64,000 nt of DNA from Chiridota heheva (lineage: Eukaryota > Echinodermata > Holothuroidea > Apodida > Chiridotidae), in the NCBI GenBank assembly GCA_020152595.1, contig JAIGNY010001633.1, forward strand, positions 453,501 through 517,500, in the 5' to 3' direction. Shown piece by piece: positions 27,801 through 42,800 of the stretch. A program made the position numbers and the translations under genes. The notes beneath the pieces were generated by a model, which was not told the origin of the DNA, did no database searches, and was given only the letters and a program-made list of their open reading frames with translations. The first letter of the stretch is position 1; every line of letters starts with the position of its first letter.

Positions 27801-30800
27801 TGCATTCACACTTGAGACCGAGCTCCCAATTAAACCCACTGCATGCAATCAGATCCGCCGATCGTTTTACTGTGGGAATGAATGCTCACCAGATTTGATC
27901 TCAGTTACTAGATGTTGATCCTAGTCAATGGTAGGATCACGATCCAGAGCAGGCGATCAGATCCAATAATGAGATTCTCGAAATACGTGCGTAAACGCTG
28001 ATCAGTGAAATATGATCATGTTAGTTAAGCAATATCCTGCTATAACTTTGTTTATTTTGTTTGAAAACTTGGACGGCTTCATAACATTTTGTGGATTTTT
28101 CAATGACCCTTCAACTTTGGGTTCACTCATGTTCCACAATCAGAGCCCCTGCAGTGGGTCTGATCGCAAAATTGCACTCAAGTAAGAATACAATCATGCA
28201 GCTGGTTCATTGTCGGGGCATCATGATCCTACAATCATGGAGCTGGTTCATTGTCGGGGCATTATGATCCTACAATCATGGAACTGGTTCATTGTCGGGG
28301 CATCATGATACTGAAATAAATGACACAGCCCTAGTATGTGGTTTTCTCCAATCTGAAGTCATGCCCTATTTACTTACTCTTGAATCAAGTATTAGTACTT
28401 CATTATAGATGCAAAGAGCCAGCAAAGTGTCATCCGGATTAAAACAGCAGTACTGAACAGGACCAAGCTGCTGGCCAACAATTTGTCCTCGTATTTGTTT
28501 GCCTATTTGCCAAAAAAAAAAACAAAAATTATTGTAATAATGGCATCAAGTATAACTATCCCTTCTGTTTTCAATTCTAAAAGTTTCTAATAGATCGAGA
28601 GTTTCTGATAGATCGGGAGTTTCTAATAGATCAAGAGTTTCTGATAGATGGAGAGTTTTTGATAGATCGGGAGTTTCTGATAGATCAGGAGTTTCTGATA
28701 GATCGGGAGTTTCTGATAGATGGAGAGTTTCTGATAGATCGGGAGTTTCTGATAGATCGGGAGTTTCCGATAGATCGGGAGTTTCCGATAGATCGGGAGT
28801 TTCCGATAGATCGGGAGTTTCCGATAGATCGGGAGTTTCCGATAGATCGGGAGTTTCCGATAGATCGGGAGTTTCCGATAGATCGGGAGTTTCCGATAGA
28901 TGGAGAGTTTCGATAGATCGGAGTTTCGATAGATGGGAGTTTCGATAGATCGGAGTTTCCGATAGATGGGAGTTTCTGATAGATGGGAGTTTCTGATAGA
29001 TGGGAGTTTCTGATAGATCGGGAGTTTCTGATAGATGGGAGTTTCTGATAGATGGAGAGTTTCCGATAGATCGGGAGTTTCTGATAGATGGAGAGTTTCT
29101 GATAGATCGGGAGTTTCTGATAGATGGAGAGTTTCTGATAGATCGGGAGTTTCTGATAGATCGGGAGTTTCTGATAGATCGGGAGTTTCTGATAGATCGG
29201 GAGTTTCTGATAGATCGGGAGTTTCTGATAGATCGGGAGTTTCTGATAGATCGGGAGTTTCTGATAGATCGGGAGTTTCTGATAGATGGAGAGTTTCTGA
29301 TAGATCGGGAGTTTCTGATAGATCGGGAGTTTCTGATAGATCGGGAGTTTCTGATAGATCGGGAGTTTCTGATAGATGGGAGTTTCTGATAGATCGGGAG
29401 TTTCTGATAGATGGAGAGTTTCTGATAGATCGGGAGTTTCTGATAGATGGAGAGTTTCTGATAGATCGGGAGTTTCTGATAGATGGAGAGTTTCTGATAG
29501 ATCGAGAGTTTCTGATAGATGGAGAGTTTCTGATAGATCGGGAGTTTCTGATAGATCGGGAGTTTCTGATAGATGGAGAGTTTCTGATAGATGGAGAGTT
29601 TCTGATAGATCGGGAGTTTCTGATAGATGGAGAGTTTCTGATAGATCGGGAGTTTCTGATAGATCGGGAGTTTCTGATAGATCGGGAGTTTCTGATAGAT
29701 CGGGAGTTTCTGATAGATGGAGAGTTTCTGATAGATCGGGAGTTTCTGATAGATCGGGAGTTTCTGATAGATCGGGAGTTTCTGATAGATCGAGAGTTTC
29801 TGATAGATGGAGAGTTTCTGATAGATCGGGAGTTTCTGATAGATGGAGAGTTTCTGATAGATCGGGAGTTTCTGATAGATCGGGAGTTTCTGATAGATCG
29901 AGAGTTTCTGATAGATCAAGAGTTTCTGATAGATCGGGAGTTTCTGATAGATCAGGGCAACATAAACTGAACCAGTCTAAAATTTAACAAATACTGTACA
30001 TGGCAACAATGCTATTATTATTGTACCGAATATTATAGTGCTAAAATTCATGAAAAAAGCAGGCTCATAAGCACTGTACATGAAATTTCATATAAATTTA
30101 TAAAATTAGAAGTTATAGTCCATATGCTAGCTTAATTATTAAAGAGGTTAGCAATTCACTATGTGACAGATTTTATAATTCTGAGAATTGCAATGGAGGA
30201 ATGGGCAGGTCTTTCCTTTCTTCTGCATTGTTTTTTCTGCTGTCAATGATGTTTTAAAGGGAGAAAAAGGATTTTTACAAGTCATTATCATTATTTTTAA
30301 GAGACAGAAAAAAAATTAAGATTTTTAGATTTCTTGACATTCAAACAAGAAACGATCACAAACAAAGATCTCGGTAGTTTACCATAGACTTAAAGGTCTA
30401 CATTGTTTAATAGTTTCCATATCTGAGCAGATCAAATATCACTTCTAGTTTTTGAGTTATGGCTAAGCACAGCTTGACTGATTCCTAATTAATACTAAAT
30501 TTGTGTATGACTGGGAGGAGAACTCCAAAACTTTGATGTAATTGTTTTAATTTCTTTCCTTAATTCATTTATCAGTAACTGAAAATTATGGCAAAGTCTA
30601 GTCCTGCTAGATTTTTATTGGCAGTATGGAAGAGACTCAAAATATCTTTAACAGTAATTAATATAATGGATTTCATGATGCATCACATGCACATGTTTGG
30701 TAATTCAGCCAACATGACCATAAATCATCAAAGTGAGAGGCATGTTTTGGGCCAATTTGTCGTTTTATTTGCCAACTTACATCGGAGCGTGCAGTGTGGG

Positions 30801-33800
30801 GTGACGGAGCACGATTTTTATTTAGCTTTTTTTATGTTTCTCAATATTGTTGCACGTTTTTAAAGTTAATACAGAAACAATCATGGCCTAAACTTGACTT
30901 TTAGATTTACTACTGAAACGTTAGTACCGTAACATATAAAGTAGTCTAGCCTAGTTGCGCGAAAATTTTGTAGTTCTGTATTAGTTTTTGGTATCGCGAT
31001 ATGTGTTGAAAGGCATATTTCATGTCATGGGAAAAGAGATATCGCGATAAAAGAGATATTGCGATAATAAAGGAATTATGACAGCACTATTCAAAATAAA
31101 GGAATTTACAGGAAAACATGAGATAATTTGAGACACAACTATCAATTAAAACTGTATGAACTATATATTCTATATGACAGATCAGAGAAAGGTACAGCAA
31201 AACCAGTGTGTGGATTCCATACACCTTTCACCACATACTAACAACATTTGGCAATAATAACAGAAAGCTAAAGCAGTGAAATATTCAAATGGAAATGTGT
31301 TTCTTTAAACCCCAAGTCATCTGGATATGCTTTGGGATGTTTAACTTGTTTAATTTTGTAATCGATACTTATGTGTGAATAATAGAATGAAAAAAAAAAG
31401 CTTACTGCCTGTGGTATTTGCCCACTAACCATGGAGATGATAGCAAATTAATGTTACCAAGGTCTGTCAAACTGTTTAATAACTCAATCTTAAATCTGCA
31501 TTATTTGACAAACATCAATCAAACAACATGCACAGCTGCAATTAAATTTGTCAGACTAAAGCGTGCTTAATCAAGCCATTTTGTAAATACATTTGTCTGC
31601 ATTTCAATTGGTTTGCTCTAAGATCTGAATCAATAATCCCTTTAAAATATCTTCTAATTAAGGTCGATAATCTGCTTCAATATTTGATTAAACCACAACA
31701 TAAAATCATTATATGAAGTTCCACATTAAGAAATAATCTTTGGTGTATGAAAATGGTACAGACCTGCAGCAAACAGTTCTCTGGATTTCTCAACATTCCA
31801 AACAATGATATAGTCCTCTGCTGATGTACATAGTAATGTTGGGGAAACTTTGTGTCCAAATCGAACCGAAGTAATCTGCTTTTTGTGTGCAAGTAATTCT
31901 AGAGGCTAAATAAAAGAAGATATTAATTTAGTGTAATATTACCACAAAGGAAAATGCCTATACAGGTGCCATCTAATCTGCCTTATTTCAAGTACATTTA
32001 TCTATGAATTTGTGCAGATAGGCATACATTCATTGGAATGCTGCAAGACCTGAGAAAATTGATTAAAGTTGATTGATGCATTTGGGTGATGTGCCTGATG
32101 TACATGAAAAGCAACAGAAAACGTCACCAAATACTTTGCAAATATGATGCCAATTTTCATATTAAAAGTTAATGAAAATCAGCCAAAACTTTTCTTAAAT
32201 ACAATTATTTTCTAAGCAAAATAATGTGGCCTCTGTGAAAAACCTGTATGCATGCAAAGGATAATTAGACACTACATAAGGAGATACCACTGCTAAAAAC
32301 ATGTATGCCTGCAAAGGATAATTAGACACTACATAAGGAGATACCACTGCTAAAAACATGTATGCCTGCAAAGGATAATTAGACACTACATAAGGAGACA
32401 CCACTGCTAAATACATGTATGCCTGCAAAGGATAATTAGACACTACATAAGGAGACACCACTGCTAAAAACATGTATGCCTGCAAAGGATAATTAGGCAC
32501 TACATAAGGAGATACCACTGCTAAATACATGTATGCCTGCAAAGGATAATTAGGCACTACATAAGGAGATACCACTGCTAAATACATGTATGCCTGCAAA
32601 GGATAATTAGACACTACATAAGGGGACACCACTGCTAAATACATGTATGCCTGCAAAGGATAATTAGACACTACATAAGGAGATACCACTGCTAAATACA
32701 TGTATGCCTGCAAAGGATAATTAGACACTACATAAGGAGACACCACTGCTAAATACATAAATGCCTGCAAAGGATAATTAGACACTACGTAAGGGGACAC
32801 CACTGCTAAATACATGTATGCCTGCAAAGGATAATTAGACACTACATAAGGAGATACCACTGCTAAATACATGAATGCCTGCAAAGGATAATTAGACACT
32901 ACATAAGGAGACACCACTGCTAAAAACATGTATGCCTGCAAAGGATAATTAGACACTACATAAGGAGACACCACTGCTAAATACATGTATGCCTGCAAAG
33001 GATGATTAGACACTACATAAGGAGACACCACTGCTAAATACATGTATGCCTGCAAAGGATAATTAGACACTACATAAGGAGACACCACTGCTGAAAACAT
33101 GTATGCCTGCAAAGGATAATTAGACACTACATAAGGAGACACCACTGCTAAATACATGTATGCCTGCAAAGGATAATTAGACACTACATAAGGGGACACC
33201 ACTGCTAAATACATGTATGCCTGCAAAGGATAATTAGACACTGCATAAGGAGACACCATTGCTAAATACATGTATGCCTGCAAAGGATGATTAGACACTA
33301 CATAAGGAGACACCACTGCTAAATACATAAATGCCTGCAAAGATAATTAGACACTAATGAGGGGACACCACTGCTAAATACATGTATGCCTGCAAAGGAT
33401 AATTAGACACTACATAAGGAGATACCACTGCTAATTACATGTATGCCTGCAAAGAATGATTATACACTACATAAGGAGACACCACTGCTAAATACATGTA
33501 TGCCTGCAAAGGATGATTAGACACTACATAAGGAGACACCACTGCTAAATACATAAATGCCTGCAAAGGATGATTAGACACTACATAAGGAGACACCACT
33601 GCTAAATACATAAATGCCTGCAAAGGATAATTAGACACTACATAAGGGGACACCACTGCTAAATACATAAATGCCTGCAAAGGATAATTAGACACTACAT
33701 AAAGAGACACCACTGCTAAATACATGTATGCCTGCAAAGGATAATTAGACACAACATAAGGAGACACCACTGCTAAATACATGTATGCCTGCAAAGAATG

Positions 33801-36800
33801 ATTAGACACTACATAAGGGGACACCACTGCTAAATACATGTATGCCTGCAAAGGATGATTAGACACTACATAAGGGGACACCACTGTTGAATACATGTAT
33901 GCCTGCAGAGGATAATTAGACACTACATAAGGAGATACCACTGCTAAATACATGTATGCCTGCAAAGGATAATTAGACACTACATAAGGAGACACCACTG
34001 CTAAATACATGTATGCCTGCAAAGGATAATTAGACACTACATAAGGGGACACCACTGCTAAATACATGTATGCCTGCAAAGGATAATTAGACACTACGTA
34101 AGGGGACACCACTGCTAAATACATGTATGCCTGCAAAGGATAATTAGACACTACATAAGGAGATACCACTGCTAAATACATGTATGCCTGCAAAGGATAA
34201 TTAGACACTACATAAGGAGATACCACTGCTAAATACATGTATGCCTGCAAAGGATAATTAGACACTGCATAAGGAGACACCATTGCTAAATACATGTATG
34301 CCTGCAAAGGATGATTAGACACTACATAAGGAGACACCACTGCTAAATACATAAATGCCTGCAAAAGATAATTAGACACTACGTAAGGGGACACCACTGC
34401 TAAATACATGTATGCCTGCAAAGGATAATTAGACACTACATAAGGAGATACCACTGCTAATTACATGTATGCCTGCAAAGAATGATTATACACTACATAA
34501 GGAGACACCACTGCTAAATACATGTATGCCTGCAAAGGATGATTAGACACTACATAAGGAGACACCACTGCTAAATACATAAATGCCTGCAAAGGATGAT
34601 TAGACACTACATAAGGAGACACCACTGCTAAATACATAAATGCCTGCAAAGGATAATTAGACACTACATAAGGGGACACCACTGCTAAATACATAAATGC
34701 CTGCAAAGGATAATTAGACACTACATAAGGAGACACCACTGCTAAATACATGTATGCCTGCAAAGGATAATTAGACACTACATAAGGAGACACCACTGCT
34801 AAATACATGTATGCCTGCAAAGGATGATTAGACACTACATAAGGTGACACCACTGCTAAATACATGTATGCCTGCAAAGGATGATTAGACACTACATAAG
34901 GGGACACCACTGTTGAATACATATGCCTGCAGAGGATAATTAGACACATAAGGAGATACCACTGCTAAAACATGTATGCCTGCAAAGGATAATTAGACAC
35001 TACATAAGGAGACACCACTGCTAAAACATGTATGCCTGCAAAGGATAATTAGACACTACATAAGGGGACACCACTGCTAAATACATGTATGCCTGCAAAG
35101 GATAATTAGACACTACATAAGGAGACACCACTGCTAAATACATGTATGCCTGCAAAGGATAATTAGACACTACATAAGGAGACACCACTGCTAAATACAT
35201 AAATGCCTGCAAAGGATAATTAGACACTACATAAGGAGATACCACTGCTAAATACATGTATGCCTGCAAAGGATAATAAGACACTACATAAGGAGACACC
35301 ACTGCTAAAAACATGTATGCCTGTAAAGGATAATTAGACACTACATAAGGAGATACCACTGCTAAATACATGTATGCCTGCAAAGGATAATTAGACACTA
35401 CATAAGGAGATACCACTGCTAAATACATGTATGCCTGCAAAGGATAATTAGACACTACATAAGGAGACACCACTGCTAAAAACATGTATGCCTGCAAAGG
35501 ATAATTAGACACTACATAAGGAGACACCACTGCTAAATACATAAATGCCTGCAAAGGATGATTAGACACTACATAAGGGGACACCACTGCTAAATACATG
35601 TATGCCTGCAAAGGATAATTAGACAGTACATAAGGAGACACCACTGCTAAAAACATGTATGCCTGCAAAGGATAATTAGACACTACATAAGGAGATACCA
35701 CTGCTAAATACATGTATGCCTGCAAAGGATAATTAGGCACTTAAGGAGATACACTGCTAGAAACCTGTATGCCCGCAAAGGATAATTAGACACTACATAA
35801 GGAGATACCACTGCTAAATACATGTATGCCTGCAAAGGATAATTAGACACTACATAAGGAGATACCACTGCTAAATACATGTATGCCTGCAAAGGATAAT
35901 TAGACACTACATAAGGAGACATCACTGCTAAATACATAAATGCCTGCAAAGGATAATTAGACACTACATAAGGAGATACCACTGCTAAATACATGTATGC
36001 CTGCAAAGGATAATTAGACACTACATAAGGAGACACCACTGCCATAAATGCCTGCAAAGGAAAATTAGACACTACATAAGGAGATACCACTGCTAAAACA
36101 TAAATGCCTGCAAAGGATAATTAGACACTACATAAGGAGATACCACTGCTAAATACATAAATGCCTGCAAAGGATGATTAGACACTACATAAGGAGACAC
36201 CACTGCTAAAAACATGTATGCCTGCAAAGGATAATTAGACACTACATAAGGAGACACCACTGCTAAATACATGTATGCCTGCAAAGGATGATTAGACACT
36301 ACATAAGGAGACACCACTGCTAAATACATGTATGCCTGCAAAGGATAATTAGACACTACATAAGGAGACACCACTGCTAAATACATAAATGCCTGCAAAG
36401 GATAATTAGACACTACATAAGGAGACACCACTGCTAAAAACATGTATGCCTGCAAAGGATAATTAGACACTACATAAGGAGACACCACTGCTAAATACAT
36501 GTATGCCTGCAAAGGATAATTAGACACTACATAAGGGGACACCACTAAATACATGTATGCCTGCAAAGGATAATTAGACACTGCATAAGGAGACACCATG
36601 CCTGCAAAGGATGATTAGACAAATAAGGAGACACCACTGCTAAATACATAAATGCCTGCAAAAGATAATTAGACACTACGTAAGGGGACACCACTGCTAA
36701 ATACATGTATGCCTGCAAAGGATAATTAGACACTACATAAGGAGATACCACTGCTAATTACATGTATGCCTGCAAAGAATGATTAGACACTACATAAGGA

Positions 36801-39800
36801 GACACCACTGCTAAATACATGTATGCCTGCAAAGGATGATTAGACACTACATAAGGAGACACCACTGCTAAATACATAAATGCCTGCAAAGGATGATTAG
36901 ACACTACATAAGGAGACACCACTGCTAAATACATAAATGCCTGCAAAGGATAATTAGACACTACATAAGGGGACACCACTGCTAAATACATAAATGCCTG
37001 CAAAGGATAATTAGACACTACATAAAGAGACACCACTGCTAAATACATGTATGCCTGCAAAGGATAATTAGACACTACATAAGGAGATACCACTGCTAGG
37101 AACCTGTACGCCCGCAAAGGATAATTAGGCACTACATAAGGAGATACCACTGCTAAATACATAAATGCCTGCAAAGGATGATTAGACACTACATAAGGAG
37201 ACACCACTGCTAAATACATGTATGCCTGCAAAGGATAATTAGACACTACATAAGGAGACACCACTGCTGAAAACATGTATGCCTGCAAAGGATAATTAGA
37301 CACTACATAAGGAGACACCACTGCTAAATACATGTATGCCTGCAAAGGATAATTAGACACTACATAAGGGGACACCACTGCTAAATACATGTATGCCTGC
37401 AAAGGATAATTAGACACTGCATAAGGAGACACCATTGCTAAATACATGTATGCCTGCAAAGGATGATTAGACACTACATAAGGAGACACCACTGCTAAAT
37501 ACATAAATGCCTGCAAAAGATAATTAGACACTACGTAAGGGGACACCACTGCTAAATACATGTATGCCTGCAAAGGATAATTAGACACTACATAAGGAGA
37601 TACCACTGCTAATTACATGTATGCCTGCAAAGAATGATTAGACACTACATAAGGAGACACCACTGCTAAATACATGTATGCCTGCAAAGGATGATTAGAC
37701 ACTACATAAGGAGACACCACTGCTAAATACATAAATGCCTGCAAAGGATGATTAGACACTACATAAGGAGACACCACTGCTAAATACATGTAAATGCCTG
37801 CAAAGGATAATTAGACACTACATAAGGGGACACCACTGCTAAATACATAAATGCCTGCAAAGGATAATTAGACACTACATAAAGGAGACACCACTGCTAA
37901 ATACATGTATGCCTGCAAAGAATAATTAGACACTACATAAGGGGACACCACTGCTAAATACATGTATGCCTGCAAAGAATAATTAGACACTACATAAGGG
38001 GACACCACTGCTAAATACATGTATGCCTGCAAAGGATGATTAGACACTACATAAGGGGACACCACTGTTGAATACATGTATGCCTGCAGAGGATAATTAG
38101 ACACTACATAAGGAGATACCACTGCTAAATACATGTATGCCTGCAAAGGATAATTAGACACTACATAAGGAGACACCACTGCTAAATACATGTATGCCTG
38201 CAAAGGATAATTAGACACTACATAAGGGGACACCACTGCTAAATACATGTATGCCTGCAAAGGATAATTAGACACTACATAAGGAGACACCACTGCTAAA
38301 TACATGTATGCCTGCAAAGGATAATTAGACACTACATAAGGAGACACCACTGCTAAATACATAAATGCCTGCAAAGGATAATTAGACACTACATAAGGAG
38401 ATACCACTGCTAAATACATGTATGCCTGCAAAGGATAATAAGACACTACATAAGGAGACACCACTGCTAAAAACATGTATGCCTGTAAAGGATAATTAGA
38501 CACTACATAAGGAGATACCACTGCTAAATACATGTATGCCTGCAAAGGATAATTAGACACTACATAAGGAGATACCACTGCTAAATACATGTATGCCTGC
38601 AAAGGATAATTAGACACTACATAAGGAGACACCACTGCTAAAAACCTGTATGCCTGCAAAGGATAATTAGACACTACATAAGGAGACACCACTGCTAAAT
38701 ACATAAATGCCTGCAAAGGATGATTAGACACTACATAAGGGGACACCACTGCTAAATACATGTATGCCTGCAAAGGATAATTAGACAGTACATAAGGAGA
38801 CACCACTGCTAAAAACATGTATGCCTGCAAAGGATAATTAGACACTACATAAGGAGATACCACTGCTAAATACATGTATGCCTGCAAAGGATAATTAGGC
38901 ACTACATAAGGAGATACCACTGCTAGAAACCTGTATGCCCGCAAAGGATAATTAGACACTACATAAGGAGACACCACTGCTAAATACATGTATGCCTGCA
39001 AAGGATAATTAGACACTACATAAGGAGATACCACTGCTAAATACATGTATGCCTGCAAAGGATAATTAGACACTACATAAGGAGACATCACTGCTAAATA
39101 CATAAATGCCTGCAAAGGATAATTAGACACTACATAAGGAGATACCACTGCTAAATACATGTATGCCTGCAAAGGATAATTAGACACTACATAAGGAGAC
39201 ACCACTGCAAAATACATAAATGCCTGCAAAGGAAAATTAGACACTACATAAGGAGATACCACTGCTAAATACATAAATGCCTGCAAAGGATAATTAGACA
39301 CTACATAAGGAGATACCACTGCTAAATACATAAATGCCTGCAAAGGATGATTAGACACTACATAAGGAGACACCACTGCTAAAAACATGTATGCCTGCAA
39401 AGGATAATTAGACACTACATAAGGAGACACCACTGCTAAATACATGTATGCCTGCAAAGGATGATTAGACACTACATAAGGAGACACCACTGCTAAATAC
39501 ATGTATGCCTGCAAAGGATAATTAGACACTACATAAGGAGACACCACTGCTAAATACATAAATGCCTGCAAAGGATAATTAGACACTACATAAGGAGACA
39601 CCACTGCTAAAAACATGTATGCCTGCAAAGGATAATTAGACACTACATAAGGAGACACCACTGCTAAATACATGTATGCCTGCAAAGGATAATTAGACAC
39701 TACATAAGGGGACACCACTGCTAAATACATGTATGCCTGCAAAGGATAATTAGACACTGCATAAGGAGACACCACTGCTAAATACATGTATGCCTGCAAA

Positions 39801-42800
39801 GGATGATTAGACACTACATAAGGAGACACCACTGCTAAATACATAAATGCCTGCAAAAGATAATTAGACACTACATAAGGAGATACCACTGCTAAATACA
39901 TAAATGCCTGCAAAGGATAATTAGACACTACATAAGGGGACACCACTGCTAAATACATAAATGCCTGCAAAGGATAATTAGACACTACATAAAGAGACAC
40001 CACTGCTAAATACATGTATGCCTGCAAAGGATAATTAGACACTACATAAGGAGATACCACTGCTAGAAACCTGTATGCCCGCAAAGGATAATTAGGCACT
40101 ACATAAGGAGATACCACTGCTAAATACATAAATGCCTGCAAAGGATGATTAGACACTACATAAGGAGACACCACTGCTAAATACATGTATGCCTGCAAAG
40201 GATGATTAGACACTACATAAGGGGACACCACTGTTGAATACATGTATGCCTGCAGAGGATAATTAGACACTACATAAGGAGATACCACTGCTAAAAACAT
40301 GTATGCCTGCAAAGGATGATTAGACACTACATAAGGAGACACCACTGCTAAATACATGTATGCCTGCAAAGGATGATTAGACACTACATAAGGAGACACC
40401 ACTGCTAAAAACATGTATGCCTGCAAAGGATAATTAGACACTACATAAGGAGACACCACTGCTAAATACATGTATGCCTGCAAAGGATAATTAGACACTA
40501 CATAAGGAGACACCACTGCTAAATACATAAATGCCTGCAAAGGATAATTAGACACTACATAAGGAGATACCACTGCTAAATACATGTATGCCTGCAAAGG
40601 ATAATTAGACACTACATAAGGAGACACCACTGCTAAAAACATGTATGCCTGCAAAGGATAATTAGACACTACATAAGGAGATACCACTGCTAAATACATG
40701 TATGCCTGCAAAGGATAATTAGACACTACATAAGGAGATACCACTGCTAAATACATGTATGCCTGCAAAGGATAATTAGACACTACATAAGGAGACACCA
40801 CTGCTAAAAACATGTATGCCTGCAAAGGATAATTAGACACTACATAAGGAGATACCACTGCTAAATACATAAATGCCTGCAAAGGATGATTAGACACTAC
40901 ATAAAGGGGATACCACTGCTAAAAACATGTATGCCTGCAAAGGATAATTAGACACTACATAAGGAGATACCACTGCTAAATACATGTATGCCTGCAAAGG
41001 ATAATTAGACACTACATAAGGAGATACCACTGCTAAATACATGTATGCCTGCAAAGAATGATTAGACACTACATAAGGAGATACCACTGCTAAAAACATG
41101 TATGCCTGCAAAGGATAATTAGACACTACATAAGGAGATACCACTGCTAAATACATGTATGCCTGCAAAGAATGATTAGACACTACATAAGGAGATACCA
41201 CTGCTAAAAACATGTATGCCTGCAAAGGATGATTAGACACTACATAAGGAGATATTACTGCTAAATACATGTATGCCTGCAAAGGATAATTAGACACTAC
41301 ATAAGGAGACACCACTGCAAAATTCATGTATGCCTGCAAAGAATGATTAAACACTACATAAGGAGACACCACTGCTAGGGATAATTAGACACTACATAAG
41401 GAGACAATACATGTATGCCTGCAAAGGATAATTAGACACTACATAAGGAGACACCACTGCTAAATGCATAAATAAATGCCTGCAAAGGATAATTAGACAC
41501 TACATAAGGAGACACCACTGCTAAAAACATGTATGCCTGCAAAGGATGATTAGACACTACATAAGGAGACACCACTGATAAATACATAAATGCCTGCAAA
41601 GGATAATTAGACACTACATAAGGAGACACCACTACTAAACACCACTAAATAAATGCCTGCAAAGGGATAATTAGACACTACATAAGGAGACACCACTGCT
41701 AAAACATATGCCTGCAAGGATGATTAGACACTACATGACACCCTGCTAAATACAAAGGATAATTAACTTAGACACACTGCTAAATACATGTATGCAAAAG
41801 GAGACATGTATGCCTGCAAAGGATAATTAGACACTACATAAGGGAGACACCACTGCTAAAGGAGACACCAAAACATGTATGCCTGCAAAGGATAATTAGA
41901 CACTACATAAGGAGATACCACTGCAAAGGATAATTAAACTACATAAGGAGACACCATGCCTGCAAAGGATAATAATTAGACACTACTAAGGAGACACCAC
42001 ATGCCTGCAAAGGATAATTAGAGACACCACTGCTAAAACATGTATGCCTGCAAAGGATAATTAGACACTACATAAGGAGACACCACTGCTAAATACATGT
42101 ATGCCTGCAAAGGATAATTAGACACTACATAAGGAGACACCACTGCTAAATACATGTATGCCTGCAAAGGATAATTAGACACTACATAAGGAGACACCAC
42201 TGCTAAAATACATGTATGCCTGCAAAGGATAATTAGACACTACATAAGGAGACACCACTGCTAAATAGACACATGTATGCCTGCAAAGGATAATTAGACA
42301 CTACATAAGGAGATACCACTGCTAAATACATGTAAATGCCTGCAAAGGATGATTAGACACTACATACCACTGCTAAAAACATGTATGCCTGCATAAATGC
42401 CTGCAAAGGACACAAGGATAATTTAAGGAGACACCACTGCTAAATACATGTATGCCTGCAAAGGATAATTAGACACTACATAAGGAGACACCACTGCAAA
42501 ATTCATGTATGCCTGCAAAGAATGATTAAACACTACATAAGGAGATACCACTGCTAAATACATGTATGCCTGCAAAGGATGATTAGACACTACATAAGGA
42601 GACACCACTGCTAAAAACATGTATGCCTGCAAAGGATAATTAGACACTACATAAGGAGACACCACTGCTAAATACATGTATGCCTGCAAAGGATGATTAG
42701 ACACTACATAAGGAGACACCACTGCTAAAAACATGTATGCCTGCAAAGGATGATTAGACACTACATAAGGAGACACCACTGCTAAATACATGTATGCCTG

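Noticed and set aside
28546-29987. Long open frames on both strands (up to 457 codons)
   Set aside because: Created by the 18-bp unit (six codons). No start context, no family, intronic.
30588-30863. 91-codon plus-strand frame
   Set aside because: Histidine- and methionine-rich sequence with no recognisable domain; length is expected by chance in AT-rich DNA of this size.
30991-31070. TATCGCGATA palindromes as a regulatory cluster
   Set aside because: Three short, imperfect occurrences in an intron; no conservation can be shown from one sequence.
37868-40897. 1,009-codon minus-strand open frame
   Set aside because: It is entirely 57-bp tandem units; 57 is divisible by 3 and the consensus has no stop in this frame. 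It lies inside a WDR27-like intron. Kept only as a question in the findings.
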